A stretch of DNA of 64,000 bases from Chloroherpeton thalassium ATCC 35110. GTDB lineage: Bacteria; Bacteroidota; Chlorobiia; Chlorobiales; Chloroherpetonaceae. How positions within the stretch are numbered: position 1 is the first letter of the stretch; every line of letters starts with the position of its first letter. The notes under the pieces were generated by a model that worked only from the letters and a program-made list of their open reading frames with translations, was not told the origin of the DNA and made no database searches. A program made the position numbers and the translations under genes. Location of the stretch: the NCBI RefSeq assembly GCF_000020525.1, contig NC_011026.1, positions 2,338,001-2,402,000 of the forward strand. Reading direction: 5' to 3'. This document shows positions 1-9,078 of this stretch, one piece after another.

Positions 1-1851
1 ATCGGTATTGTCATAGTAACCGCTGAATTCGTCGGAATCTACGCCAATAGCAAGCACGGGAACAGGAACAGCTGTGTGATAGTAGCTGGTCCAAGAAAGG
101 CCTGACTTTTCGTTGAGAATGTGAGTGATGGTAACGGTTAGTGGATCGTAGTAACCGTAGAGAATATTATTCTCTTCGTCAGTCTTAAGCGTTTCGCCGT
201 TCATGCTCATGTTGAAAGCATCTTCAAGTCTGGTAGAATCGTAAGCTGAGAGCGCCATTTGCTCGTCGAGCTTGATATCACCAAGACCGAAGTAAGTTTT
301 GATAGAATCAAGAGCCATTTCAAAGGTAACATCTTCCTCAACAGAGTAGCCAGAAACATCGTTGCCTGCCCATGCAGCCACTTTTTCAGAGAAAAGCTGG
401 AACGAGATGGTTTGGTACTGCAAAAGTTCAAAAGCTGATTCGTATTCAGTGCCAGTGTAGCCAAGCGTTAAACCGCCGCACTCGTGGTCACCAGTAACAA
501 CGATGAGCGTTTCATCTTTGTGATTGTTGTAGAAAGAAAGCGCTTTTCCAATTGCGTTATCAAACGCCATCATGTCGAGAATAGAAGTAACCGCGTCGTT
601 GGCGTGGCAAGCCCAGTCAACTTTACCGCCTTCAACCATCATGAAGAAGCCATCTTCATTGTCTTCTAAAAGATCGATACCTTTTTGAGTAAAGTCAGCC
701 AAGCTGATCTGGTCGTTTTCGCTGCTCTGAGCGCTTAAGTCAATCGCATAAGGAAGTGCGCAGCCATCGGCTGTGTAGGTTTCTAACTTTTCAATGGTGG
801 CGATAACTTTGCCGCTGCTGATAGCATCGAGGGAGGCTTTCGTATTTACGTAAGTGTAGCCTTTTTCTTCAGCGTGAGAGATAAAGTCGCTTAAGCTTGC
901 ATAATCGCGAAGGGAAGAGTTGGCAGGTGAGCCAGTTGCATAAGTATTATGAAGAACCGTTCCACCAGCAAAATAGTCAAAGTTGCTATTAACCAAATAG
1001 TTGGCGATATCTTCATAATTTTTTCTGGTGGCGGTGTGTGCGTAGAATGCAGCTGGTGTGGCGTGGTCGATGCTAACGCTTGAAACAATGCCGATTTTCA
1101 TGCCTTTATCATGCGCCATTTCAGCCATTGTTGGAAGGTCGAGTTTGCGCTCGCCGTTCATAGAAATGGTGTTGATGGTTGTCTTATGGCCGGTGGCTAA
1201 AGCAGTGGCTGCAGCGGCAGAACCAGTGATGTAGCGATCTTCTGCATAAGTGGTTGCCATACCTGCAACTGGGAATTCGTTCATGTTCATTTTGCCGAGG
1301 AATTCCGTGCTGGTGGTTGGGAAACCATCAACGCCAAGTGCTGCTTCTGTCACGTTGATTTGAGGGGTAGCCATACCGTCGCCGATGAAGAAGAAAATGT
1401 ACTTTGCACCTTGAGTGGTTGGTAAGGTAATAATGATTTCAAGGTTGCCGCTTGTGTACTGAAGCTCGATAGAGGCGGTTGCGGTTGCACCGGCTTTAAC
1501 CGTTGCTTCACCAGAACCTTCAGCGATCAGCTCTGTGTCGTTATAAGCTTTTATGCTGATGGTGTAAGTGCCGGCTTCGAGCGAGGAGAAAGAACCGGAA
1601 GCTGTGGTTTCACCATCTGCAACCGTGATGTTTAATGTATCCTTGAAATCGTCTTTTGCAATGGCAACAACGATTTTAGTAATCGTGAAGCCTTCATCTA
1701 AGGCAGAAGAGAAGTCCAACGTGTAGGACAACGTGGCGGTTTTAACTGTTTCCTCTGTTGAGGTCACTTTATCTTCTTCGTTGTCGCAGCCAGTCAGGAC
1801 ACCGAAGCACGCAATTGCTAAAATTAGCATCGCGAGTGAAAAGTTTTTCAT
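1..1851 (-). CDS. Alkaline phosphatase, lipoprotein (3' end outside window)
   Basis: Hydrolyses phosphomonoesters outside the cytoplasm. The reading frame is open from the ATG at 1851 to the window edge (617 codons), so the C-terminus is missing. A lipoprotein signal (lipobox VLTGC, Cys22) is followed by an Ig-like beta-sandwich segment (about residues 35-135) and then the alkaline phosphatase fold. Visible catalytic features are the metal-binding FFIGDGM (Asp158), the nucleophile serine in YITGSAAAATALATG (Ser211), the motif DHATPAAFYAH, and TGDHECGG near residue 455. A good Shine-Dalgarno (AGGAGG, 1859-1864) sits 7 nt before the start, which supports it. Signal and lipobox suggest a membrane-anchored phosphate-scavenging enzyme. 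No PHO box could be identified with confidence. Confidence 0.93.
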   Translation of the reverse strand, partial: MKNFSLAMLILAIACFGVLTGCDNEEDKVTSTEETVKTATLSYTLDFSSALDEGFTITKIVVAIAKDDFKDTLNITVADGETTASGSFSSLEAGTYTISIKAYNDTELIAEGSGEATVKAGATATASIELQYTSGNLEIIITLPTTQGAKYIFFFIGDGMATPQINVTEAALGVDGFPTTSTEFLGKMNMNEFPVAGMATTYAEDRYITGSAAAATALATGHKTTINTISMNGERKLDLPTMAEMAHDKGMKIGIVSSVSIDHATPAAFYAHTATRKNYEDIANYLVNSNFDYFAGGTVLHNTYATGSPANSSLRDYASLSDFISHAEEKGYTYVNTKASLDAISSGKVIATIEKLETYTADGCALPYAIDLSAQSSENDQISLADFTQKGIDLLEDNEDGFFMMVEGGKVDWACHANDAVTSILDMMAFDNAIGKALSFYNNHKDETLIVVTGDHECGGLTLGYTGTEYESAFELLQYQTISFQLFSEKVAAWAGNDVSGYSVEEDVTFEMALDSIKTYFGLGDIKLDEQMALSAYDSTRLEDAFNMSMNGETLKTDEENNILYGYYDPLTVTITHILNEKSGLSWTSYYHTAVPVPVLAIGVDSDEFSGYYDNTD

Positions 1852-2237
1852 GAGTAATCCTCCTTAAAAGATGTTATGTGTTTGTAGAACCATGGAAAAC
1901 AGCTTCACATGGAGCGCACAAGTTTAGTTCTCCGCTTTTATTAGAGCGTTACTATTCTGTTAAATGATTGTAAAAAGCTCTAAATCGAGGTGCGCGGAAC
2001 GCTCAAGCAAGATGAACGGCGGAACTTTTTTTAGGGGAAGCAAAAGCCTGCTATGCCAATTGCTATTCGCCTTCAATTTAACGGATTTGCTCATTTCTTC
2101 AAAAACGCGTTTTCGCCAAGCGGCCTCATATCGCGTGTTTCTTGTATTGCTCATCAAAAAAAGTAGGTTATCTTTCCAGTTGAGATGGGAGAAGCGGCAC
2201 GGTGTTATTTTTACATTTCAACTTTAAATAATTTGTC
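1852..2237. other. Intergenic region between divergent genes
   Basis: A 386-bp gap between the divergently transcribed alkaline phosphatase and the epimerase gene, so it should hold both promoters. Apart from the doubtful small frames at 1960-2227 and the AGGAGG site of the phosphatase, I see no RNA gene, repeat or recognised operator. Confidence 0.5.
1960..2154 (-). CDS. Possible small hypothetical protein
   Basis: A 64-residue frame starting at ATG 2154, rich in Arg/Lys and Leu, with no recognised domain. An 87-residue frame overlaps it on the other strand (1964-2227). Neither has a convincing ribosome binding site. The minus-strand frame looks slightly more protein-like (charged helical N-terminal half), but this may be non-coding DNA upstream of the alkaline phosphatase. 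Not recognised. Confidence 0.15.
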   Translation of the reverse strand: MSNTRNTRYEAAWRKRVFEEMSKSVKLKANSNWHSRLLLPLKKVPPFILLERSAHLDLELFTII

Positions 2238-3086
2238 ATGCAAATTGAGAAAACAACCAGCATTTTAAGCTGTGGCTGGCTTGGATTGCCACTCGGTGCA
2301 AGGCTAATTGAGTGTTGCTGCTGTGTAAAAGGGGCGACACGGTCACCGGAAAAATTACCTATTCTGAAAGGTTATGGCATTGATCCGTACCTCATTAATC
2401 TGAATCCTGAAATGGGCGGTGAAAATGTTGAAGATTTTTTAAGCAGCGAGGTTTTGATCATCAATATTCCTCCAGAAATGCGCGATGATGTTGTTGCGTA
2501 TCATTACAGACAAGTGGCCTCGATCTTGCAGTATGTTCAAGATTCGCCTGTTGAAAAAATCCTGTTTGTCAGTTCTACTTCTGTTTATCCGTCATTGAAC
2601 AGGGCGGTGTGCGAAGAGGACGCGAGCTATTCGGTTTCGCCCATTGGCGATGCGTTGCTCAAAGTGGAATCGCTCTTAATGAGTGAGGCCAGCGTGAAAA
2701 CGACTTGTGTTCGATTTAGCGGGCTGATGGGATACGATCGAAAGCCCGGGAAATTTTTTGCCGGAAAGAAAGAGCTTCCGCGCGGCGGAGAACCGGTAAA
2801 TTTTATTCATCGCGATGACTGCGTGGAAATTATTTGTCGCATCTTGAAAGAAGAGAAATGGGGAGAAATTTATAACGCCTCTGCCGATGTGCATCCAACA
2901 AAAAAAGAATTTTATTCTGAAGCCGCTAAGGTCATTGGATTGGAGCCGCCGGCGTTTGCGAATGAGAACCAAGAGCCGTTTAAAATTATTGATGCGGAAA
3001 AGTTAAAAGCGGATTTGAATTACACATTTAAGTATTCAAATCCGATGGACGCTTTGCATAATACAAACGAAGTTGAGTTACTGTGA
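2238..3086 (+). CDS. NAD-dependent epimerase/dehydratase family protein (extended SDR)
   Basis: 282 residues with a Rossmann N-terminus. The glycine-rich CGWLGLPLG (residues 12-20) is the dinucleotide-binding turn, followed by SSTSVYPS (catalytic Ser/Thr region) and a substrate half resembling YeeZ-type sugar-nucleotide epimerases. The usual YxxxK catalytic pair is not obvious, so the exact reaction is unknown. The stop codon overlaps the GTG start of the next gene by 4 nt (GTGA), so the two are probably translated together. The link with cobU may be only operonic. Confidence 0.75.
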   Translation: MQIEKTTSILSCGWLGLPLGARLIECCCCVKGATRSPEKLPILKGYGIDPYLINLNPEMGGENVEDFLSSEVLIINIPPEMRDDVVAYHYRQVASILQYVQDSPVEKILFVSSTSVYPSLNRAVCEEDASYSVSPIGDALLKVESLLMSEASVKTTCVRFSGLMGYDRKPGKFFAGKKELPRGGEPVNFIHRDDCVEIICRILKEEKWGEIYNASADVHPTKKEFYSEAAKVIGLEPPAFANENQEPFKIIDAEKLKADLNYTFKYSNPMDALHNTNEVELL

Positions 3087-3586
3087 TTTATTTTATAACA
3101 GGTGGGCAGCGCTCCGGCAAAAGCGCTTTTGCGCAAAAGTTGGCCAAAAAACTCTCGCCGAAGCCCGTTTATTTGGCAACTTCACGCGTTTGGGACGAGA
3201 ATCACCGCGAAAGAATCAAACGCCATCAAGCTGATCGAGATAGTTCCTGGCGGACGATCGAAGAGGAAAAATATATTTCCAAGCATCTGTTGGCAGGAGA
3301 AGTGGTGGTGCTGGATTGCGTGACGCTTTGGCTGACCAATTTTTTCACCGACACGAACTTCAATTTGGCGGAAGCTCTGGCTCTGGCCAAAAAGGAATTC
3401 ACAAATTTTCTCAACCAAAATTTCACGCTGATTGCTATTTCAAACGAGCTTGGCATGGGCTTGCACGCGGAAAGCGAAGGCGGTCGGAATTTTGTTGATT
3501 TGCAAGGTTGGATGAACCAATTTATCGCCGAAAAAGCTGATGAAGTTTTTTTCATGGTTTCCGGTCAGCCCTTGAAAGTAAAATGA
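3083..3586 (+). CDS. cobU: Adenosylcobinamide kinase / adenosylcobinamide-phosphate guanylyltransferase
   Basis: Bifunctional cobalamin assembly enzyme: phosphorylates adenosylcobinamide and transfers GMP from GTP to make AdoCbi-GDP. The family P-loop GGQRSGKS is at residues 7-14, and RHQADRD supplies the GMP-accepting histidine (His48), followed by the conserved WRTIEE. At 167 residues it is close to the usual 175-185. The start is GTG, overlapping the previous stop by 4 nt. No other cob genes and no cobalamin riboswitch were seen nearby, so it may serve salvage or a pathway encoded elsewhere. Confidence 0.93.
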   Translation: MIYFITGGQRSGKSAFAQKLAKKLSPKPVYLATSRVWDENHRERIKRHQADRDSSWRTIEEEKYISKHLLAGEVVVLDCVTLWLTNFFTDTNFNLAEALALAKKEFTNFLNQNFTLIAISNELGMGLHAESEGGRNFVDLQGWMNQFIAEKADEVFFMVSGQPLKVK

Positions 3587-3831
3587 TCTTTTCTGTCCTT
3601 TTTCATCCGAAATCCCCCATTTCACATAGTGAAGGTCGAACGCGAATTCGAGGTTTCTAACATCATAAAATCTCCATGTCAAAAAAGTGACAATAAAGAT
3701 TTTTGACGAAAAGATGAATGAAATAGAAAAAAAATAATTCCCCTTTTCATAGATTATAGGTTATGCTGCGTTGCTTTGCAGCTGTTTTCATTCAAAAATT
3801 TTCGGACATTTTCTCCAATAAGGGGGCAATT

Positions 3832-5262
3832 ATGAAGAAGCAATTTCTCGAAAAACTGTTTGTTTTGCTCTTGATCTTAACGGTCGGGCTAACGGTTTCA
3901 TCTTGCAGTGATGACGATGATAGTTCTTCCGGTAGTAGTTATGACCCAACAAAAGCTGAGTCGCTGGTCGATGAGGCGCGAGCTGAATTGGAAACGCAGC
4001 TCTACGGGTTGATTACCTCTGAGCTAAGCGGTGTTGATCGCCCAAGCGATATTGATTTTTCAAAATCCTATGCGCTTTATTCCGAAGCGCTAACCTACGA
4101 TCCAGAAAACAAAGATGCGAAGTTTGGCGTGTCTTTCACCTCTATCTTAAATATCACGCAGGACGCGGATGTCAATGAGGCCTTCGATGCATGGAACAAC
4201 TACATGGCCAGTCGCAATGTGTTGAATTCAGGATCGGACGGGGAAGTTCTGGCTTTTCTCCCGCTTGGTTTTCCGGTTCATTTTAGCGATGCCAATGTGG
4301 GCATTGCAACTCCGCTGGCAATTTCTGCTCATTTGATGACGGCAAGCACAACAGACTCGATTCCTCAGCTTGAAGACGCACAAGAAATTCTTGAAGACGT
4401 GGTGCTTCCTGTGCTAACAAGCGCCATATCTCGCCTGGATGAAGTCGATGATGATGCCTCGTTCAAATTTATGATTACGCCAAAAATGCAAGGCGATGAA
4501 AATGAGGATTCTGTGGAGATCGATTTAACCGAAATCTACGCGATGGAAGCCGTTTTGAATATGCTCAAATCTTCCGTGCTGATGACAGTCGCTTATGATA
4601 TCAGCATGGACGGTTATGATAGCACCGGCGTCAGCAATGCGCTTACGCAATCGACAACCAGTTTTATGGCGCTGCGAACCAACGGCAAAACCTATATGAG
4701 TGCCGCGAAAACAGCTTTGTTAAGTGCAGCCGACAAAATGGATGCTGCAATTGCTTTTCTCGAAGCTGAGCAAGACGACCAAAGCAACGATATTATTAAA
4801 ATTGGCGGCGATGATGGCGTTTCTGAAAGTGAAATGGAAAAAGTCACAGATGCAACTCAGGAAATTCGAGATGCTTTCAGTAGCCCAATTGAGGTGAAAA
4901 ATGACTTCAATGGAGATGGCAGTACGCAAACTTTGAAGATTAATCTGGCCGCAATCTTTGACAATCCGATTGAGAATTTCAAAGAACTGCTGCCTGAGTA
5001 TAGCCTCAAGATTGAAACGGAAAACGGCTATTTATCAACTACTATTACCTGGACAGCAACGGATTTTTCAAGCTGGACTATTCCGAATCCCACATTCAAT
5101 GGCCTGTTTCCTGAGCTTACAACCGACGAGAAGTTTAAGGAATTTTTTGGCATCGATGGCGATGGATGGAAACAGGAAGTTCAGGCCGATCAAGCGGCAT
5201 TATTAAGCATCATCCCGGATATTTTAGGGTTTTCTTTTTTCAGTATTTTTGGCCTGCTATAA
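3832..5262 (+). CDS. Lipoprotein of unknown function
   Basis: 476 residues. I chose ATG 3832 because it follows a purine-rich AAGGGGGC site and begins a clean lipoprotein signal (MKKQFLEKLF... VSSC, Cys25) followed by an acidic/serine tether; the frame is open 23 codons further upstream without a signal. Residues 35-100 (ALYSEALTYDPENKDAKFG) look like a TPR-type helical repeat, as in periplasmic tetratricopeptide lipoproteins, and the rest is unassigned. A strong terminator follows at 5307-5339. It and the outer-membrane protein after it could form a functional pair in the envelope, but this is only inferred from adjacency. Confidence 0.8.
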   Translation: MKKQFLEKLFVLLLILTVGLTVSSCSDDDDSSSGSSYDPTKAESLVDEARAELETQLYGLITSELSGVDRPSDIDFSKSYALYSEALTYDPENKDAKFGVSFTSILNITQDADVNEAFDAWNNYMASRNVLNSGSDGEVLAFLPLGFPVHFSDANVGIATPLAISAHLMTASTTDSIPQLEDAQEILEDVVLPVLTSAISRLDEVDDDASFKFMITPKMQGDENEDSVEIDLTEIYAMEAVLNMLKSSVLMTVAYDISMDGYDSTGVSNALTQSTTSFMALRTNGKTYMSAAKTALLSAADKMDAAIAFLEAEQDDQSNDIIKIGGDDGVSESEMEKVTDATQEIRDAFSSPIEVKNDFNGDGSTQTLKINLAAIFDNPIENFKELLPEYSLKIETENGYLSTTITWTATDFSSWTIPNPTFNGLFPELTTDEKFKEFFGIDGDGWKQEVQADQAALLSIIPDILGFSFFSIFGLL

Positions 5263-5306
5263 AAGTAATAGTTGAAATGTTTTCAAATCGTTGAATGGGG
5301 TAAAGG

Positions 5307-5339
5307 AAAAGCCGGCTCTCTCTTGGGCCGGCTTTTTTT
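5307..5339 (+). terminator. Rho-independent terminator after the lipoprotein gene
   Basis: Stem GCCGGC (5311-5316) pairs with GCCGGC (5327-5332), flanked by AAAA and a run of T. It lies immediately before the start chosen for the next gene. Confidence 0.85.
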
Positions 5340-5343
5340 GATT

Positions 5344-6846
5344 ATGAAAAATCACTCGGTGCAACTCATCCTCTCTGTTTTTCTTTGGGTGTTATTACCC
5401 GAAAGCGGTTTGGGGCAAGGCTTCAACCGAATTTTACCAGCGGATTTTAGCCACAAAGATTCTCTGGGTTTTTCGCAACTGAGTTTTGAGCAGGTCAGCC
5501 TGTTTCCGCTCGTGTTGCAAAATTATCGTGTGCCAACTGTCGCATCAGAGTTTGGTTTTACGAATTTTTACCATTCAAGAAAAGAAGATTCATTTCACCA
5601 CAAAGTGACCGATGAAAGTCGATGGCTGGCGTTTGCGCTTCCTTTTGAGTATAAAAATAGCGCTCGCTTTGTGCTTGGCGGCGGCTACAAGAAAGAGGAT
5701 TTTCAGCTGAAAATTGAAGAGCCGAATGAGGAATTGCGCTTGAGTGATTTCCGTGCGGCAAGCGAAGACTTTGCTATGGCGGGCACCGCGAGATTTGAGC
5801 GTGTTGAACTTGGTGTATCGCTGCGTCATCGCCAGACGGATGTCGCGTCAGGAGCGTGGTTTTCGTTTGCTGTCGGGTTAAAGCTTCCTTGGCGTACCTC
5901 GCTCAGTTATACAGAATCGCAAACTGGTTTTTCCGAACGCCTCATTTTGCAAACTTCCGACCAGCAGGTTGCGCTTCCATTGGACATAGAACTGCATCGC
6001 CAGCAAATGCAACTTCGCTCAAATCCGATTGCGCAAATTGATTTTTGCGCAACGGTTGAAATGAATGACCTTTCCAAAGGTGAAATTCCCTCGCAGCGAT
6101 CAAATTATGCGTTTGTTGCGTCGGGATATTTTTCTAAGCAAATGATTGATTTTGGCTTTCATCTCGCGAAAAATCTTCAATTGTATTTGCGTTATTCTGC
6201 CTTGCGCCTTCGTGCGTCAGCCGATGTATTTTACGACGAAACAAAATTTGGCAAAATCACCGCGCTTGAATTTGATGCGGAAGCGTATCATATCAGCGCT
6301 GACTATGAAGCCTGGCAGCGGCATGTGTTTGGAGTTGGTGGAGAGCATCATTTTTGGAAGGCGTATGTTCGCGCTCGTGTGGAAACTTGGCCATTTACCG
6401 AAACGCTAATTGATTTGTTAGGAATTCGCTTGTTGGGGCAAGTAAAAGCTGAAGTGCCATTTGAAAAGTATTTCATCGCGTATGAATATCGAACGAACCC
6501 AAAGTTCCTGGCTAAAATTGAGCTTTTCGATATTCGCCCCGATGGATTTGCTCAAACTTGGCGGCCTGAGTTTTTGGTTTTTGGCATCACAGATTTGAAA
6601 AATCATGTGCTTTCGGTCGATCGCATTTTAGCGATGCAGATTTCACTTGGTGCAGCGTATGCTTTTTCTCAGTTAGAGCTGAGTTATCGCATTTCTCAAC
6701 TCATTCCCATTCACACGCAGAAACAAACGGAATCCAGCGAGTTGCCAGAGCCAGAGCCTTCGCCGACGCCAACCGTAAAATCGGCCAGCACAAAAACTTC
6801 CGGTGGCACGTTTCATTTGCTTCGGTTGGACTACAAATTTGATTGA
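5344..6846 (+). CDS. Putative outer-membrane beta-barrel protein
   Basis: 500 residues from ATG 5344. The frame is open back to 5272, but that extension would run through the terminator at 5307-5339, whereas 5344 begins a good Sec signal (MKNHSVQLILSVFLWVLL... GLGQ). The body has many alternating aromatic/polar stretches and frequent Tyr/Phe, as in outer-membrane barrels, then a Pro/Ser/Glu linker near residue 465 and a final strand ending LLRLDYKFD. No specific family recognised. There is no Shine-Dalgarno just before 5344, where the terminator T-run lies. Convergent with nuoE, with only 1 nt between the two stop codons. Confidence 0.7.
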   Translation: MKNHSVQLILSVFLWVLLPESGLGQGFNRILPADFSHKDSLGFSQLSFEQVSLFPLVLQNYRVPTVASEFGFTNFYHSRKEDSFHHKVTDESRWLAFALPFEYKNSARFVLGGGYKKEDFQLKIEEPNEELRLSDFRAASEDFAMAGTARFERVELGVSLRHRQTDVASGAWFSFAVGLKLPWRTSLSYTESQTGFSERLILQTSDQQVALPLDIELHRQQMQLRSNPIAQIDFCATVEMNDLSKGEIPSQRSNYAFVASGYFSKQMIDFGFHLAKNLQLYLRYSALRLRASADVFYDETKFGKITALEFDAEAYHISADYEAWQRHVFGVGGEHHFWKAYVRARVETWPFTETLIDLLGIRLLGQVKAEVPFEKYFIAYEYRTNPKFLAKIELFDIRPDGFAQTWRPEFLVFGITDLKNHVLSVDRILAMQISLGAAYAFSQLELSYRISQLIPIHTQKQTESSELPEPEPSPTPTVKSASTKTSGGTFHLLRLDYKFD

Positions 6847-6847
6847 C

Positions 6848-7435
6848 CTACAAAATTCCTTTTTCTTTCAAAAAAGCTTCTAATTTTTCAACCGTTAGGT
6901 TTTCCACATATTCGCCGTTATTAACTTGCATCGCGGGCGCGGTTCCGCAGCTTCCCAAGCACTCGGCTTCCTCGAGCGAAAGTTTTCCATCAGCGGTGAC
7001 GTCGCCATTTTCCAGGCCGAACTTTTCTTTCAGGTAGTTGTAAATCTCATAGCCGCCGCAAAGCGAGCAACTGATGTTGGTGCAAACCGCGAGGTGCGTT
7101 TTGCCTTTGGGTTTTTTGAAATACATTGTGTAGAACGACGCGACGCCGAAAACATCCGCTGGTGGCATCTCGAGCGTTTTTGCTACAAGCTTTAGCGCAT
7201 CCTCCGAAAGCCAGCCGAATTTCGTTTGCGCCAGCCAAAGCGTTCGCATCACAGCGGCTTCTTTTTTGGGATAGCGACTTTTGTATGCTTCTATTTGCTG
7301 AAGGTCGGCGTCATCAAAAACGATTTCTGCCGGATTTTCTGCGGGAAAGGTTTCAAAGCGCTGAGTGCCTTCAGGCATTTGAAGGCTATCACCATGCGCA
7401 GCATGCGCGTGTTCTCCGTTTGATTGACTTGCCAT
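6848..7435 (-). CDS. nuoE: NADH-quinone oxidoreductase subunit E (24-kDa [2Fe-2S] protein)
   Basis: Part of the NADH-dehydrogenase module of complex I, carrying cluster N1a. The thioredoxin-like half holds CTNISC and CLGSCGTAP, giving the four cysteine ligands; the N-terminal helical bundle includes YPKKEAAVMRTLWLAQ. I start it at ATG 7435 (MASQSNGEHAHA). The longer frame to 7486 begins with TTG and runs into the tail of a decayed zinc-finger gene. The His/Ala-rich N-terminus is unusual. Last gene of the nuoBCDE set, 299 nt after nuoD because of the decayed gene. Confidence 0.93.
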   Translation of the reverse strand: MASQSNGEHAHAAHGDSLQMPEGTQRFETFPAENPAEIVFDDADLQQIEAYKSRYPKKEAAVMRTLWLAQTKFGWLSEDALKLVAKTLEMPPADVFGVASFYTMYFKKPKGKTHLAVCTNISCSLCGGYEIYNYLKEKFGLENGDVTADGKLSLEEAECLGSCGTAPAMQVNNGEYVENLTVEKLEAFLKEKGIL

Positions 7436-7485
7436 ATTCTTGATTCTATTATAAGGTGAATTTTCTATTTCAGCCGCCGATTTCA

Positions 7486-7696
7486 AATTGATGATTTCAA
7501 TTTCAACCCCTTTTCAAGCGTTTGAGAGGCTTTTTGCATCAAGACTTTTGGCTTTTCTGAGGACAGAAAAAATCGCCACAGTTTTCGCAAACCGGCGCAG
7601 GAACATTTTTAAAAACCACAATTGCGTTTCCACGTTCAAGCGTAAAAGCGGCAAAGCACGGTTTCGCTGTTCCATTTTCACAAATCACACTTTCAT
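7486..7696 (-). pseudogene. Decayed YgiT-type zinc-finger (antitoxin-like) gene
   Basis: Conceptual translation in three frames rebuilds a typical YgiT-type protein. ATG AAA at 7696 followed by one inserted base would give MKCVICENG; the next frame reads TLERGNAIVVFKNVPAPVC then ENCGD; another reads FFLSSEKPKVLMQKASQTLEK; the last reads KGVEIEIINL. So at least three frame disruptions separate the N-terminal CxxC, the central CxxC and the C-terminal tail. No partner toxin gene is next to it. It sits between nuoD and nuoE, and its last frame runs into the nuoE frame. Identification is by recall of the family pattern, not by search. Confidence 0.6.
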
Positions 7697-7734
7697 GAGG
7701 TGATTTTACTCATTTTTAACTATTCGTAAGAAAA

Positions 7735-9057
7735 TCACTTATCTGCCTCGCCCATCACCGGATCGAGTGAGCCGATGATGATGACGACATCCGCAATCAT
7801 GCCGCCTTCTACCAACTTCGGCAAGGCTTGCAGATTGCAAAACGACGGACTGCGGATCTTCAGTCGCCAAGGCACGCCTTCACCGCGCGATTGAATGTAA
7901 AATCCAAGTTCGCCCTTCGGCGCTTCAATGGCGTGATAAATTTCCCCTTTCGGCATTTGAATTCCCGAATCGGTCATCATAAAATCGTGAATGAGCGACT
8001 CCATCGAATGGTAAATTTCATCTTTCCACGGGAAAGTTTTCTTCGCATCTTCGTTTCGCACTTCGCCTTTCGGGAGTTTTCGCAAGGCTTGCTCAATGAT
8101 TTTTACGCTCTCTTCCATTTCCAGCATTCGCATTTGGTAGCGGGCGTAAGAGTCGCCGTTTTCGAAAGTAGGAATTTCAAAATCCAAATCGTTGTAGGCC
8201 AAATAAGGCTCATCGCGGCGAATGTCGTAATGGACGCCACTTGCACGAAGGTTTGGACCGGAAAGACCAATTGCGATGGCATCTTCCTTCGAAATTACAC
8301 CGACGCCTTCCAAACGCTCGATGAAAATCCGATTCCGATCGAGCAACTTGCGCCATTCCTGAATTTTCGGCTTGAATTGCTTGAGCCAACGGATGATAAG
8401 CTCCGCACACTCTTTTGATAGGTCGGACGCGATACCGCCGACCCGGCAATGAGAAATCGTAAATCTCGCACCGGTCAAAAGGTCAAAAATATCATAAATT
8501 TTTTCCCGCTCTTGAAATGTCCAAAGGAACACGCTGAGTGCGCCGGTGTCCATCACAAGCGCGCCGATAGAGAGCAAATGCGAGGAAATTCGCGCCAGTT
8601 CGCAAGCGATTGTGCGGATGTAGGTCGCGCGTTCAGGCACTTCAATTTCGGCGAGTTTTTCAACCGCAAGACAAAGCGCCGTGTTGTTCGAGTACGGCGA
8701 CATGTAATCCAAGCGGTCGGTGTAGGGCATGAACTCGTGATACGATTTGTTTTCGGCCAATTTTTCCATCGCGCGGTGCAAATAGCCAAGCTCCGGCACA
8801 GCATGAACCACGCGCTCGCCGTCCAGTTTCAAGACCACGCGAAGCACGCCGTGCGTAGCCGGATGCTGCGGCCCCATGTTGAGCACCATGGTTTGTTCAA
8901 GCGGGTCGTCTTCTTCGAACGTTAGGGTTGCGTCTCTATCTTCCAGCAGGGCATAAATTTTCTGTCGAGCCATTTTTCGTTCATCGCTTTTGAGGGCGGG
9001 CTCGGGAAGCCGTTCAAGTCCGTCGGAGACCGTGATTTTTTCGTCGCGAGTTTTCAT
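7735..9057 (-). CDS. nuoD: NADH-quinone oxidoreductase subunit D (49-kDa)
   Basis: Quinone-site subunit of the complex I peripheral arm. Hallmarks are MVLNMGPQHPATHGVLR, ELGYLHRAMEKLAE, PYTDRLDYMSP, and the end LPKLVEGGMIADVVIIIGSLDPVMGEADK. 440 residues, slightly longer than usual because of about 40 extra N-terminal residues. It follows nuoC after 21 nt. Quinone-binding His and Tyr regions are present in the visible motifs. Confidence 0.97.
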   Translation of the reverse strand: MKTRDEKITVSDGLERLPEPALKSDERKMARQKIYALLEDRDATLTFEEDDPLEQTMVLNMGPQHPATHGVLRVVLKLDGERVVHAVPELGYLHRAMEKLAENKSYHEFMPYTDRLDYMSPYSNNTALCLAVEKLAEIEVPERATYIRTIACELARISSHLLSIGALVMDTGALSVFLWTFQEREKIYDIFDLLTGARFTISHCRVGGIASDLSKECAELIIRWLKQFKPKIQEWRKLLDRNRIFIERLEGVGVISKEDAIAIGLSGPNLRASGVHYDIRRDEPYLAYNDLDFEIPTFENGDSYARYQMRMLEMEESVKIIEQALRKLPKGEVRNEDAKKTFPWKDEIYHSMESLIHDFMMTDSGIQMPKGEIYHAIEAPKGELGFYIQSRGEGVPWRLKIRSPSFCNLQALPKLVEGGMIADVVIIIGSLDPVMGEADK

Positions 9058-9078
9058 TTGCCTATCAAAAATTATGGG

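Noticed and set aside
2160-3083. Cobalamin riboswitch upstream of the cobU unit
   Set aside because: No B12-box or matching stem pattern visible before the epimerase gene or cobU.
8449-8925. 158-residue plus-strand frame inside nuoD
   Set aside because: Antisense shadow of a conserved complex I subunit.
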